From positions 372,001-436,000 of the forward strand of contig NZ_FXWI01000002.1 in the NCBI RefSeq assembly GCF_900177765.1: DNA of 64,000 nucleotides, written 5' to 3'. The position numbers and the translations under genes were made by a program. The notes below the pieces were generated by a model. It did no database searches. It saw nothing but the letters and a program-made list of their open reading frames with translations, and was not told where the DNA came from. The DNA is from Agreia sp. VKM Ac-1783 (GTDB lineage Bacteria > Actinomycetota > Actinomycetes > Actinomycetales > Microbacteriaceae). This document shows, one piece after another, positions 51,544 through 61,096 of the stretch (position 1 is the stretch's first letter; each line of letters starts with the position of its first letter).

Positions 51544-52733
51544 TCGGCTGCCTGCCTCTTCTTCTTGCGGTTCTTGCGAGTGGCCTTCGGCGTGCGCACC
51601 GCGCCGACAGCTGCGTCGACCTCGCTGACGACGGTTCCGCTCGTGACCTTGTCGCGAGACGAGATGATAAAGATCGCCACGATCACACCGAGACCGAGCA
51701 CCGCATCGATGACGATGCCGACCGGGCCGATGCTGGCGAGCAGTGCAGCCACGGCGCCGACGGCAGCAGCAGCGGGGAGCGTCAGGAGCCATCCGAGAGC
51801 GATGCGGCCGGCGGTGCGCCAGCGCACGGACGCTCCCTTTCGTCCCAGACCCGACCCGATCACAGAACCGGATGCGACCTGGGTGGTCGACAGGGCGAAG
51901 CCCAGGTGGCTCGACGCGAGGATGGTCGCTGCGGTACTGGTCTCCGCCGCGAATCCTTGCGCCGGCTTGATGTCGGTGAGACCCGTTCCCATCGTCTTGA
52001 TGATGCGCCAGCCACCCGTGTAGGTTCCCAGCGCGATCGCGAGGGCACAGGCGGCGATGACCCAGAACTCCGGACCCGTGCCGACGGCCTGGGCTCCGGT
52101 GGCGATCAGGGTGAGGGTGATCACTCCCATCGTCTTCTGCGCGTCATTCGTGCCGTGCGCGAGCGCGACCAGCGACGACGAGAAGATCTGCGCGTAACGG
52201 AAGTTGCCGCGGCCGAGGCCGCGTCCCGTCGCGGGATCACGCGTGATGGCATACGCGAGCCGCGTGGCGACGAAGGCGACGACGCCGGCGACGATGGGCG
52301 CGACGAGTGCGGGAAGCACGACCTTCGACACGAGGACGGTGAAGTCGACCGACCCGAGGCCCGCCCCGACGATCGCCGCGCCGATCAGACCTCCGAAGAG
52401 CGCGTGAGACGAACTCGACGGAAGGCCGAAGAGCCACGTGACCATGTTCCAGCAGACGGCTCCGATCAGGCCGGCGAAGATCATCTCCGGCGTGATCTGG
52501 ATTCCTCCGTCGCCCTCCTTGATCAAACCGCCCGAGATCGTGCGAGCGACCTCGGTGCTGAGGAAAGCGCCGACGAGGTTGAGGACCGCAGCGAGTGCGA
52601 CGGCCATTCGCGGCTTCAGTGCGCCCGTGGCGATGGGGGTGGCCATCGCGTTCGCGGTGTCGTGGAAGCCGTTCGTGAAGTCGAAGAAGAGGGCCAGAAC
52701 GATGACCAGGACAACGATGAGGGTGAGATCCAC
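51540..52733 (-). CDS. pit: Low-affinity inorganic phosphate transporter (Pit family)
   Basis: 397 residues, about ten helices in two inverted repeats. Both PiT signatures are visible: DFTNGFHDTANAMATPIATGAL near residue 20 and LVALAHGTNDAQKTMGVITL near residue 215 (GF/A-N-D core). It imports metal-phosphate with protons. The C-terminal tail is Lys/Arg-rich and cytoplasmic. GTG 52733 has GAGAGAG upstream. It is coupled to the small membrane protein that follows; no PhoU-like gene is adjacent. Confidence 0.94.
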   Translation of the reverse strand: MDLTLIVVLVIVLALFFDFTNGFHDTANAMATPIATGALKPRMAVALAAVLNLVGAFLSTEVARTISGGLIKEGDGGIQITPEMIFAGLIGAVCWNMVTWLFGLPSSSSHALFGGLIGAAIVGAGLGSVDFTVLVSKVVLPALVAPIVAGVVAFVATRLAYAITRDPATGRGLGRGNFRYAQIFSSSLVALAHGTNDAQKTMGVITLTLIATGAQAVGTGPEFWVIAACALAIALGTYTGGWRIIKTMGTGLTDIKPAQGFAAETSTAATILASSHLGFALSTTQVASGSVIGSGLGRKGASVRWRTAGRIALGWLLTLPAAAAVGAVAALLASIGPVGIVIDAVLGLGVIVAIFIISSRDKVTSGTVVSEVDAAVGAVRTPKATRKNRKKKRQAAE

Positions 52734-52903
52734 CAGCGACTCTCTCTAGAGGTGCACACACGTTCGCGCAGGGGAATTTCACCGCTTCACTTCGCGATGA
52801 GTTCACACACTATTAGGGTGTCTAGGGTTGCCCTGTTCACGGGCATCTCGATAATCGCATCCTTCGCTCCGCACGGTCAACTTCTCCGGCGGGTCCCGAG
52901 CAG

Positions 52904-53788
52904 ATGGACCTGAATCGCCCCATGCGCCGACAGCTCGTGCTCGTGTGCGCAATCGTGCTCGCGTCCCTTGCGCTCGGCGGATGCCAGCCGACGTCGGACC
53001 CGGCAGTACCCGAGCGCGTCGCCGCAGCATCCGGAGCGGAACCGGCGGCGCAGGCTCTGGTGGGCGGTGTGACGAGCGAGATCTTCTCGAGCGCGTCGAA
53101 GCCGACAGACACTCAGGTGCTGTTCATTCACGGCGGGTCGTACGTGCACGAGGCTTCGGCCCTTCACGCTCCCTTCTTCGAGAAAGTTCTTCGCAACGCG
53201 AACGCGACGATCACCATGCCGCTCTACGCCTTGGCTCCCGAGCACGGTTACCGTGTCGCGTACAAGCAGGTGCTCGACGTCTACCTCGAGCTGCGGGCAG
53301 CGCACCCCGATTCACCGATCGTTTTGATGGGCGGCTCCGCAGGCGGCGGCTTCGCGCTGGGCTTCGCGCAGAGCCTCGTGGAACAAGGCCTCCCTCAACC
53401 GGATCGCATCGTTCTGATCTCGCCATGGCTCGACCTGACCCTCACGAATCCCGAGATCCCCGCTATCGACGCGACGGACGTGCTGCTCGACCGCAAGGCC
53501 CTCGTACCGAACGGTCTCGCGTGGGCCGACGGCGACGATCCGCAGAGCTACAGACTCAGCCCCATCAACGGATCACTCGTCGGGCTCGCTCCGACGACCG
53601 TGTTGGCTGGCACGAACGACATCCTCTACCCGGATGCGCAGAGGCTCGAGGTCCGGGCGAAAAAGGCGGGTCTCGATTTCGAGCTGGTCTCCTTCTCTGG
53701 AGCGAACCATGTCTTCGCGATGTCGTCGGGAGCATCGGGCGACGAGGCTCGCAGCATCGTCGAGAAGCTCATCAGCACTCTCGACTGA
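52904..53788 (+). CDS. Alpha/beta-hydrolase lipoprotein (hormone-sensitive-lipase-like)
   Basis: 294 residues. A lipoprotein signal peptide ends in the lipobox LGGC (Cys about 27), so the enzyme is anchored outside the membrane. The oxyanion HGG motif (FIHGGSYVH) and nucleophile GGSAGGG (usual GDSAGG) place it in the HSL/family IV esterases; the Asp is in GTNDILYPD and the His in GANHVFAM. It would hydrolyse small esters. ATG 52922 (MRRQLVLV) is an equally good start and gives a more standard signal peptide. Confidence 0.9.
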   Translation: MDLNRPMRRQLVLVCAIVLASLALGGCQPTSDPAVPERVAAASGAEPAAQALVGGVTSEIFSSASKPTDTQVLFIHGGSYVHEASALHAPFFEKVLRNANATITMPLYALAPEHGYRVAYKQVLDVYLELRAAHPDSPIVLMGGSAGGGFALGFAQSLVEQGLPQPDRIVLISPWLDLTLTNPEIPAIDATDVLLDRKALVPNGLAWADGDDPQSYRLSPINGSLVGLAPTTVLAGTNDILYPDAQRLEVRAKKAGLDFELVSFSGANHVFAMSSGASGDEARSIVEKLISTLD

Positions 53789-53790
53789 GT

Positions 53791-53824
53791 GTCACTGCTC
53801 GTTGTCGGTCACTGCTCGTTGTGC
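53791..53824. repeat. 17-bp tandem duplication at the hydrolase/AKR gene junction
   Basis: GTCACTGCTCGTTGTCG and GTCACTGCTCGTTGTGC, adjacent and identical over the first 15 nt. The second copy supplies the stop and last codons of the aldo/keto reductase gene. Confidence 0.8.
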
Positions 53825-54648
53825 GTGACGGGGTCTGCACCGAACAGCCGCCCGTCGGGCCGCCCCAGCAGAGTGATGGCCTCCATCTCGTCCGAGGAGA
53901 GCTCGAAGCCAAAGACGCCGAGATTCCCTTCCTGTCGCACCGGATCAGCTGACTTCGGAAGCGGCACACTGCCGAGTTGAACGTGCCAGCGAAGCACGAC
54001 CTGGGCCTCGGTCACGTCGTGTGCCCTGGCAGCTTCGACGATGACCGGCGACGTCAACACGTCTGACCCTTTACCCAAGGGACTCCACGATTCCGTGCGG
54101 ATGTTGTGCACCTCGTGGAATTCCAGGAGCGCGAGCTGAGGGAAGTAGGGATGCAGTTCGACCTGGTTCACCGTGGGCAACACTCCCGTCTCGGATTGCA
54201 GGCGGGTGAGGTACTCCTCGGTGAAGTTCGAGACGCCGATCGATCGCGCGAGGCCCTGCTCGTGCAACTGCACCATTGCCCGCCAGCTGTCTACGTAGCG
54301 GTCGTCGCCCGGATTCGGCCAGTGGATGAGATAGAGGTCGATGCGATCGAGCCCGAGCCTGTCGAGCGACTCCTGGAACGAGGCGAGGGTGCTCTCGTAT
54401 CCGTGGGCGCGACCCGGAAGCTTCGTGGTCACGACGATGTCGTCGCGCGGTACGTCGGAGTTCCGCACCGCCTCCCCCACGGCATCCTCGTTGCCGTAGT
54501 TCACAGCACTGTCGATCAATCGATACCCTGCGGTCAGGCCCGCGCCCACCGCGGTCACCGCCTCGGCTCCCTTCAACGGATAGGTGCCCAGCCCCACGGC
54601 CGGGAGGGTGTTGCCGTCTGCAAGCAGGTGAGTGGGTGCGATCGTCAT
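53809..54648 (-). CDS. Aldo/keto reductase (DkgA/AKR5-like)
   Basis: 279 residues. The complete catalytic tetrad is present: Asp and Tyr in LIDSAVNYGNE, Lys in VTTKLPG and His in LYLIHWPNPG. C-terminal PLPKSADPVRQEGNLGVFGFEL is the NADPH-binding block (KS..). It reduces sugar or 2-keto-acid carbonyls; the exact substrate is unknown. TAGGCT lies 6 nt before the ATG. It is divergent from the maltokinase-like gene with 69 bp between starts. Unlike the AKR at 31.2 kb, its catalytic residues are intact. Confidence 0.93.
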   Translation of the reverse strand: MTIAPTHLLADGNTLPAVGLGTYPLKGAEAVTAVGAGLTAGYRLIDSAVNYGNEDAVGEAVRNSDVPRDDIVVTTKLPGRAHGYESTLASFQESLDRLGLDRIDLYLIHWPNPGDDRYVDSWRAMVQLHEQGLARSIGVSNFTEEYLTRLQSETGVLPTVNQVELHPYFPQLALLEFHEVHNIRTESWSPLGKGSDVLTSPVIVEAARAHDVTEAQVVLRWHVQLGSVPLPKSADPVRQEGNLGVFGFELSSDEMEAITLLGRPDGRLFGADPVTHNEQ

Positions 54649-54660
54649 GTATCGAGCCTA
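54649..54660 (-). promoter_or_regulatory. Leaderless-type -10 box for the DkgA-like gene
   Basis: TAGGCT (54655-54660, minus strand), 6 nt, ATG. Confidence 0.5.
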
Positions 54661-54717
54661 AACCTGTGCGCGGCAAGCCCCCTGGGTGTCGACATCTGCC
54701 CGGGGTATGGTCAAGGA

Positions 54718-56142
54718 ATGAGCGCTGGTGCAGTCCGTCCTGATCGCCGTCCGAACACTCTGCCCGGCTGGGTCGCCCGCCAACGGTGGTACCAGAGCGC
54801 GGCCCAGACCGCCGAGCTCGTCCTCGTCGGCGAGTGGCTCCTTCCGCCGGCGCCCGACGGCACCGCCTTCGTGACGCATCTGCTTCGCGACGGGTCGGGC
54901 GACGCATCCACTCTCTATCAGGTGCCGCTCGCCTACCGATCCGCACCCAGGTCCGACGCCGCCGAGTCCACGCTCGTCGGCACCGTAGAGGGCGACGTCG
55001 ACGGCTCACCGGCCACACTGTGGGTCTACGACGCTCCGCATGACCCGGCGTACTGCGCCGCGCTGCTCGCATTTATGCTCGACGGCGGCGTGAGCCTCGA
55101 GAGCGCGCATTCGTCGGGAGCCGCGGCGGCGGGGCATCGCCATCCGACGACGTCGAACTCCGTCTTCGCTGCGGCACATGTGCTCCGCGGCGAGCAGTCG
55201 AACACGTCGATCATCTTCGAGACCGTCGATTCCGCAGGCGAGCCGTCGCTGCCCGTCATCTGCAAGGTCTTCCGCACCCTCCACCACGGTGAGAACCCCG
55301 ACATCGTCGTTCAATCGGCGCTCGCGGAGGCCGGCTGCACGCTCGTTCCTCCGTCTGTCGGCTACGTCTCCGGAGTGTGGCGGGCTGAGGCATCAGACGA
55401 CTCTCCCGTGGACAGCGGGCATCTCGCGTTCGCTCAGCGATTCCTGCCGGGCGTGCGAGACGCCTGGCGCGTCGCCCTCGAGGCTGCGGAACAGGGCGAG
55501 GACTTCAGCGACCGAGCACGAAGCCTCGGAGCGGCAACCGCGGAGGTGCACGCTGTTCTCGCCGACATCCTGCCGACGGTAGCTGCCTCGACAGACGAGA
55601 GGGCGCAGGTCGCGGCCAGCATGCGTCGTCGGCTGGGCGCCGCCGTGGCCGAGGTGCCCGAACTCGAGGTCTACGCATCCGCCGTCGACGCCATCATCAC
55701 GCGCGCGGAATCGGCCGAGTGGCCTCGCCTCCAGCGCATCCACGGCGACTATCACCTCGGTCAGGTCGTCGCCGTTCCCGATCGTGGGTGGGTTCTCCTC
55801 GACTTCGAGGGCGAGCCCCTCCGGCCGCTTGCCGAACGGTCGCAACCCGATCTCACTCTCCGTGATGTGGCCGGCATGCTCAGGTCGTTCGACTACGTCT
55901 CCGGTTCCTACGAGCAGGCCCACCCGGGTGAATCCGCTCGCGACTGGGCCTCGGCGTCCCGAGCGGCGTTTCTCCAGGGATATTCCGAACGCGCCGGCAT
56001 CGACGTCGCCCACTTCCGCGTGCTTCTCGACGCACTCGAGATCGACAAGGCACTCTACGAATCCATCTACGAGGCTCGAAATCGTCCCGCATGGCTGCCG
56101 ATACCCGTGACCGCTATCTCCCGACTGATTGCCCTGCCGTGA
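54718..56142 (+). CDS. Maltokinase-like (Mak/Pep2-family) kinase
   Basis: 474 residues. The N-terminal cap has the family start LPGWVARQRWYQ, like LPxWLxxQRWF of maltokinases. The kinase core has HGDYHLGQV (His342, Asp344) and DFEGEPLRPLAER (Asp362, Glu364), followed by LRDVAGMLRSFDY. Mak phosphorylates maltose for GlgE glucan synthesis; related enzymes phosphorylate glucosamine. Neither treS nor glgE is adjacent, so substrate is open. ATG 54718 has both AAGGA and a TATGGT box 6 nt away. It overlaps the oligopeptidase start. Confidence 0.88.
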   Translation: MSAGAVRPDRRPNTLPGWVARQRWYQSAAQTAELVLVGEWLLPPAPDGTAFVTHLLRDGSGDASTLYQVPLAYRSAPRSDAAESTLVGTVEGDVDGSPATLWVYDAPHDPAYCAALLAFMLDGGVSLESAHSSGAAAAGHRHPTTSNSVFAAAHVLRGEQSNTSIIFETVDSAGEPSLPVICKVFRTLHHGENPDIVVQSALAEAGCTLVPPSVGYVSGVWRAEASDDSPVDSGHLAFAQRFLPGVRDAWRVALEAAEQGEDFSDRARSLGAATAEVHAVLADILPTVAASTDERAQVAASMRRRLGAAVAEVPELEVYASAVDAIITRAESAEWPRLQRIHGDYHLGQVVAVPDRGWVLLDFEGEPLRPLAERSQPDLTLRDVAGMLRSFDYVSGSYEQAHPGESARDWASASRAAFLQGYSERAGIDVAHFRVLLDALEIDKALYESIYEARNRPAWLPIPVTAISRLIALP

Positions 56143-58274
56143 CCAAATTCTCGGACGCTCCGCGAGCGGAGCGACGACCGTCTCCGCGCATCCACCACGG
56201 CGACACCGTGATCGACGACTTCGAGTGGCTTCGCGACAAAGACGACCCTGCCGTTCGCGCCTATCTCGACGAGGAGAATGCGTTCGCAGAGGCCTCGACA
56301 GAGCATCTCGCGGGGCTTCGTCGATCGATCTTCGACGAGATCAAGTCCCGCACGCTCGAGACAGACTTGTCGGTGCCCGTGCGTCAGGGTCGGTACTGGT
56401 ACTACTCGCGAACGGTGGAAGGCCGGCAGTACGGCATCCACTGCCGGATTCCCCTCGCGCGTGACGACGATTGGACACCTCCCGACGTCTCCTCTGGCGA
56501 CAGTCGAGAAGAGGTCCTCCTCGACGACAACGTAGAGGCGGAGGGATTCGACTTCTACTCACTCGGGAGTTTCGATGTCTCGACCGACGGACGGCTGCTG
56601 GCCTACTCGGTCGACACCACCGGCGACGAGCGGTACACGCTCTACATCCGTGACCTCGAGACGGGCTCCAATCGAGCCGACGTGGTGCCCAACACCTTTC
56701 CGGGCGCGACCTTCTCACCCGACGCGAGCGTGGTCTTCTACCCGACCGTCGACGACGCCTGGCGCCCCGACACCATCTGGCGCCACGCGGTCGGCACCCT
56801 GGCATCCGACGACATCGCCGTGTTCACCGAACCCGACGAACGATTCTGGGTCGGCGTCGGGCTCACCCGCAGCGGCAGGTATCTCGTGCTCGACATCGCG
56901 TCGAAGATCACCAGCGAGGTGCGACTCCTCGACACGCGCGACCTGTCGTGCGATTTCGAGATCGTCTGGCCGAGGCGAGAGGGAGTCGAGTACCAGGTCG
57001 AGCACGCCATCGTTGCGGGAGAAGACCGTCTGCTCATCGTGAACAACGATGGTGCCGAGGACTTCCAGGTGATCGATGTGCCGGCGGACCGTCCGCTCGA
57101 TGAGAGCTCGTGGCGAATACTCGTGCCGGCCAGCCCCGGACGGCGCGTCGAAGAGGTCGACGCCTTCGCCGACCATCTCACCCTCGAGTATCGCCGCGAC
57201 GGACTCACTCGAGTCGCTGTCATCAGGCTTCGGGGCGGCACCCAACCATTCGGCCCCATCGAGGAGATCCCGTTCGACGAGCCCCTCTTCCAGGTCGGCA
57301 CGGGCGGCAATCCGGAGTGGACGCAACAGACGGTGCGACTCGGCTACACGTCGTTCGTCACTCCGTCGACGGTCTATGACTTCTCAGTCGCCGACAACAC
57401 GATGACTCTTCTGAAGCGGCAGGCGGTGCAGGGCGACTACGACCCCGACGACTACCAGCAGGAGCGCGTCTGGGCGACGGCGTCCGATGGCTCGCGCATC
57501 CCGATCTCGCTCGTCAGCCGTCGAGTCGACGGACCGCACGCACCCCACCCGACGCTCCTCTACGGCTACGGCTCGTACGAGGCCAGCATCGATCCGGGCT
57601 TCTCGATTCCGAGGATCTCGCTCCTCGACCGCGGAGTCGTCTTCGCCATCGCTCATGTGCGGGGTGGTGGGGAGCTGGGTCGGGCCTGGTACGAGCAGGG
57701 AAAGATGCTGGCGAAGAAGAACACCTTCACCGACTTCGTCGCAGCGGCCGACGAACTCATCGCGTCTGGCAGAACGCGCCCTGAGCTCTTGGTCGCGCAG
57801 GGCGGGAGCGCGGGAGGACTGCTCATGGGCGCCGTCGCGAACATCGCCCCGGATCGATTCGCCGGAATCCTCGCGCAGGTTCCGTTCGTCGACGCCCTGA
57901 CGTCGATTCTCGACCCGGATCTGCCGCTCACGGTGATCGAATGGGACGAATGGGGTGACCCGCTGCACGACGCAGAGGTCTACGCATACATGAAGTCGTA
58001 CTCGCCCTACGAGAACGTGCGCGACGACATCCGGTACCCGCCCATCCTGGCGGTGACAAGCCTGAACGACACGCGAGTCCTCTACGTCGAGCCGGCCAAA
58101 TGGACGGCGCGGCTCAGACAAGCGGGCGCTCCCGTGCTGTTGCTGACCGAGATGACAGCCGGACACGGCGGGGTGAGCGGTCGATACGAACGGTGGAAGG
58201 AAGTCGCCCAGGAGTACGCCTGGGTGCTCGACCGCATGGGCCTCGGGACCGCACCGCTCATCAAAAATAGCTAG
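56139..58274 (+). CDS. ptrB: Oligopeptidase B-type prolyl oligopeptidase family serine peptidase (S9A)
   Basis: 711 residues. A seven-bladed propeller (about 70-400) precedes the alpha/beta-hydrolase domain. The catalytic Ser557 is in [10 protein letters not shown], Asp644 in [12 protein letters not shown] and His676 in [31 protein letters not shown] is the conserved block before the nucleophile. It cleaves short peptides after basic residues in the cytosol. I chose GTG 56139, which overlaps the kinase stop as GTGA; ATG 56091 would lie inside the kinase gene. Confidence 0.94.
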   Translation: MTKFSDAPRAERRPSPRIHHGDTVIDDFEWLRDKDDPAVRAYLDEENAFAEASTEHLAGLRRSIFDEIKSRTLETDLSVPVRQGRYWYYSRTVEGRQYGIHCRIPLARDDDWTPPDVSSGDSREEVLLDDNVEAEGFDFYSLGSFDVSTDGRLLAYSVDTTGDERYTLYIRDLETGSNRADVVPNTFPGATFSPDASVVFYPTVDDAWRPDTIWRHAVGTLASDDIAVFTEPDERFWVGVGLTRSGRYLVLDIASKITSEVRLLDTRDLSCDFEIVWPRREGVEYQVEHAIVAGEDRLLIVNNDGAEDFQVIDVPADRPLDESSWRILVPASPGRRVEEVDAFADHLTLEYRRDGLTRVAVIRLRGGTQPFGPIEEIPFDEPLFQVGTGGNPEWTQQTVRLGYTSFVTPSTVYDFSVADNTMTLLKRQAVQGDYDPDDYQQERVWATASDGSRIPISLVSRRVDGPHAPHPTLLYGYGSYEASIDPGFSIPRISLLDRGVVFAIAHVRGGGELGRAWYEQGKMLAKKNTFTDFVAAADELIASGRTRPELLVAQGGSAGGLLMGAVANIAPDRFAGILAQVPFVDALTSILDPDLPLTVIEWDEWGDPLHDAEVYAYMKSYSPYENVRDDIRYPPILAVTSLNDTRVLYVEPAKWTARLRQAGAPVLLLTEMTAGHGGVSGRYERWKEVAQEYAWVLDRMGLGTAPLIKNS

Positions 58275-58310
58275 GAATCTGCGCGCCGTTTACCTCTCAT
58301 TCAAGGAGGC

Positions 58311-58373
58311 ATGGTTTATTGGATGCAAACGCACGGAGGTCGCCCGAGCCTTCGGCATCACACCCGAGGTTGA
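58311..58373 (+). CDS. Possible 20-codon upstream open reading frame before the phosphodiesterase
   Basis: ATG 58311 (or 58323) to TGA 58371-58373, ending one base before the phosphodiesterase ATG. A perfect AAGGAGG lies at 58303-58309, too close to the first ATG (1 nt) and rather far from the second (13 nt). The peptide (16 or 20 residues, His/Arg-rich) has no known match. It may couple translation to the next gene, or the Shine-Dalgarno may be chance. Confidence 0.3.
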   Translation: MVYWMQTHGGRPSLRHHTRG

Positions 58374-58374
58374 C

Positions 58375-59331
58375 ATGCCTGTCAGAACCGCCGAGTACCC
58401 CCGCCCCGATCACTTCATCCTGCATCTGAGTGACACGCACTTCATCGGGGAAGACGGTCTTCTCTACGGGGCCGTCGATGCAGAGGCCCACCTCGCCCAG
58501 CTGCTGAGCGAACTCGAGAGTTCGAATGCCAGGCCAGAGGCCATCGTCTTCACGGGAGATCTCGCCGACAAGGGCGATCCCCGCGCTTACGAGAAGCTCC
58601 GCGCCATGGTCGAACCCGTGGCCGCACGGCTGGGTGCCCAGCTCATCTGGGTGATGGGAAACCACGACAACCGTGCGTCGTTCCGGGCGGGCCTGCTCGG
58701 TCAGCTTCCCTCGATGAAGCCCATCGACAGGGTTCACGACGTGAACGGACTGCGGGTCATCGCGCTCGACTCGAGCGTGCCTGGCTCTCACTACGGCGAG
58801 ATCACGCCGGAGCAGCTCGACTGGCTTGCCGAGGAGCTCTCCTCCCCCGCTCCCCACGGCACCATTCTCGCTTTGCATCACCCGCCCGTGCCCAGCGTTC
58901 TCGACCTGGCCGTTCTCGTCGAGTTGAGAGATCAGTCGGCCCTGGCCGAAGTTCTCGAGGGAACAGACGTGCGTTCCATCCTCGCGGGGCACCTGCACTA
59001 TTCGAGCACCGCAACCTTCGCCGGCATCCCCGTGTCTGTCGCCTCGGCCACGTGCTACACGCAAGACCTCAATGTCCCCGTGGGTGGCACGCGAGCTCGA
59101 GACGGCGCACAGGGGTTCAACCTCGTGCACGTCTACGAGAACACGATCCTGCACACCGTCGTTCCGATCGGAACGTACAGCACGACGTCGTACACCTCGG
59201 CCGAGGAGACCGCGCGGATCCTCGAACGCGAGAACGTTGTGATCCGTCCGGCGAAGCCGACGGCGATTCCTATCGACCCGGTGCTGACCGTTCCCCAGCT
59301 GCTGCCCCAGGAAGCCACGATCTCTTCCTGA
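58375..59331 (+). CDS. Calcineurin-like metallophosphodiesterase (CpdA/Rv0805-type)
   Basis: 318 residues. All five class III phosphodiesterase motifs are visible: LSDTH (Asp20, His22), [24 protein letters not shown] and AGHLHY. The layout and the 280-plus length with a C-terminal extension resemble Rv0805 and CpdA, which hydrolyse cyclic nucleotides or phospholipid-derived diesters. The actual substrate cannot be read. The ATG is preceded by GAGG. A hairpin at its 3' end overlaps the stop codon. Confidence 0.9.
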   Translation: MPVRTAEYPRPDHFILHLSDTHFIGEDGLLYGAVDAEAHLAQLLSELESSNARPEAIVFTGDLADKGDPRAYEKLRAMVEPVAARLGAQLIWVMGNHDNRASFRAGLLGQLPSMKPIDRVHDVNGLRVIALDSSVPGSHYGEITPEQLDWLAEELSSPAPHGTILALHHPPVPSVLDLAVLVELRDQSALAEVLEGTDVRSILAGHLHYSSTATFAGIPVSVASATCYTQDLNVPVGGTRARDGAQGFNLVHVYENTILHTVVPIGTYSTTSYTSAEETARILERENVVIRPAKPTAIPIDPVLTVPQLLPQEATISS

Positions 59332-59356
59332 TCGACTCGTTCGTTCGATCAGGAAG
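59324..59356. terminator. Bidirectional terminator between the phosphodiesterase and Stealth genes
   Basis: CTTCCTGATCGA (59324-59335) and TCGATCAGGAAG (59345-59356) pair perfectly around 9 nt. The phosphodiesterase stop lies in the first arm. Confidence 0.75.
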
Positions 59357-59379
59357 CGTACTTCTGAGGCCGGCAGTTC

Positions 59380-61002
59380 TCAGGCGGACGTCTTCTCCCA
59401 GGGCGCCGGGATGGGGAAATACTTCTCGAGGAAGTCGACCATCAGCTCGGCGCGTTCGTCGGCCGGAACCTCCGGAAAACTGCCATCGTTCAGACAGAAG
59501 AGGTCGTACTGCCGCCGACGTAGCAGCGCCGGTAGCCTGCCGAGCCCGCTCTTCAGCGTGGTGTCGACGTATAGCACCTTCGCGTCGTCCTGAGTGACGG
59601 CCCGCCCCTCGAGGAGCGCGTAGTAGTGGTAGAGCGAGTTGGTGACCGAGATATCCGACTTCGATCGGAACCGACTGGCGGCCGTGCGCCGGAACTCCTC
59701 GGGAAAGTCCGCCTCGAGGAGATCGATGACGCTCTTGCGCAGCGGCGCCGGCGTGTGCTCGAGGTGACGCGTGATGACGTGGCCGAACTTCTTCAGGAGA
59801 AGGTCGCGGTTGATTCGGGCCGAGTTCTCGAAACCACTGCGGCTGGGATCGCTGAAGCCCAGGCCGATGCGCGTCGTCGCCTCGATGAACTTGGTGACGC
59901 CGCCCGATGAGAAGAACATCGACGGAGGAACAGGACGGCCGAAGAACATGTCGTCGTTCGAATACAGGAAGTGCTCGCTGAGGCCCGGGATGTTGTGCAG
60001 CTGGCTCTCGACAGCCTGCGAGTTGTGCGTGGGCAGCACCGAAGGGTCGGCAAAGAACTGTTCGCTTCGCATCAGCTGCACGCGGGGGTGGTCGTCGAGC
60101 CATGCCGGACGCGGCGAATCCGTCGCGATGAAGATGTTTCGAACCCACGGGGCGAAGAGGTAGACCGATCTGAGGGCGTACTTGAGCTCATCGACCTGGC
60201 GGTAGCGGGCGTCGGCCTCGTCTCCCTCGCCGACGACGACGCCCTCCATGCGGGCCGCTCTCGCCTTCTGATATTCGACATCGTTGCCGTCGACCCACGA
60301 GAAGACGAGGTCGATGTCGAAGGTGACGTCGGTCGCGTGCGGCTCGAACATGCCCTGGAAGGTGTCCCAGCTGCGGCCGTACAGTTCGACGGTCGCGGGA
60401 ATTGCCTCCACCAGGGGCAGCTCTCGACGGGTGAGCGAGTTCTCGACGGGACACACGTAGTGGTCGCCTTCGATACTCCAGAACTGCAACTCGATGCCGG
60501 TCGACGACCCGTAGCTGAGACCCCCCAGGGGCTCGAGCCTCGGACGGAAGAGCCGGAAGATCATTGCGGAGCGCTTCTCCGAGAGAAGTCCGTCTCCTAA
60601 CAAGACCGGTGGGCGACGCCGGCCGCCGACCGTGCGCGAGTAGAACGGCTCGTCGGCGCAGGCGAGCGCGAGAGTCTTCTCGACTCGTCGGCGCAGCGGC
60701 GCGTCGACCACGAGGACCGGGCGCTCATCATTTCCGCGCACGAGAACGAAATCGATGCCCCCCGCGATGAAGGCGTCGCGAATGAAGAGCAGATCTTCGA
60801 CCATGGCCTGGTGCGGCGTCAGCGACGTGTTGATGAGGGTCGCAAGACCCTTCTTGATGATGACGTCGGGCCGACCGTGGACCTCGGGCCACGAGCGAGG
60901 TGCGCCATGTACCCCCGTGGCTGCTGTGAAGAGTTCTTCGGGGGTGAAAGCTTCGACACCTTCGTCGATGTCGATGTTGTGAGTGGCAGAGCTTCCGGAC
61001 AA
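59380..61002 (-). CDS. Stealth-family sugar-phosphate transferase
   Basis: 540 residues. The four conserved regions of Stealth proteins can be followed: CR1 IDLVFSWVDGNDVEYQ near residue 230; CR2 ELKYALRSVYLFAPWVRNI through ESQLHNIPGLSEHFLYSNDDMFFG; CR3 around residue 420; CR4 near the C-terminus. These enzymes transfer hexose-1-phosphate to a glycan (capsule or cell-surface polymers) and resemble eukaryotic GlcNAc-phosphotransferase. The first 220 residues are a separate domain of unknown role. It starts with TTG 61002, with AAAGG upstream. No capsule locus is adjacent. Confidence 0.9.
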   Translation of the reverse strand: MSGSSATHNIDIDEGVEAFTPEELFTAATGVHGAPRSWPEVHGRPDVIIKKGLATLINTSLTPHQAMVEDLLFIRDAFIAGGIDFVLVRGNDERPVLVVDAPLRRRVEKTLALACADEPFYSRTVGGRRRPPVLLGDGLLSEKRSAMIFRLFRPRLEPLGGLSYGSSTGIELQFWSIEGDHYVCPVENSLTRRELPLVEAIPATVELYGRSWDTFQGMFEPHATDVTFDIDLVFSWVDGNDVEYQKARAARMEGVVVGEGDEADARYRQVDELKYALRSVYLFAPWVRNIFIATDSPRPAWLDDHPRVQLMRSEQFFADPSVLPTHNSQAVESQLHNIPGLSEHFLYSNDDMFFGRPVPPSMFFSSGGVTKFIEATTRIGLGFSDPSRSGFENSARINRDLLLKKFGHVITRHLEHTPAPLRKSVIDLLEADFPEEFRRTAASRFRSKSDISVTNSLYHYYALLEGRAVTQDDAKVLYVDTTLKSGLGRLPALLRRRQYDLFCLNDGSFPEVPADERAELMVDFLEKYFPIPAPWEKTSA

Positions 61003-61096
61003 GTAGATATCAAGCCTTTCCGAGCAGTACGGGGCGGCCCCAGTTTTCGCTTCCGTTATTCTATCGTGCGTCCGCGACGCCGGACGCGATGCGTTA

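Noticed and set aside
54106-54717. In-frame extension upstream of the maltokinase-like gene
   Set aside because: It translates the antisense of the aldo/keto reductase; the family similarity begins just after ATG 54718, which has AAGGA and a TATGGT box.
58276-58374. Open frame upstream of the phosphodiesterase start whose translation looks HTH-like ([12 protein letters not shown])
   Set aside because: It contains no ATG, GTG or TTG before 58375 and is only about 30 codons; probably coincidence or an old relic.
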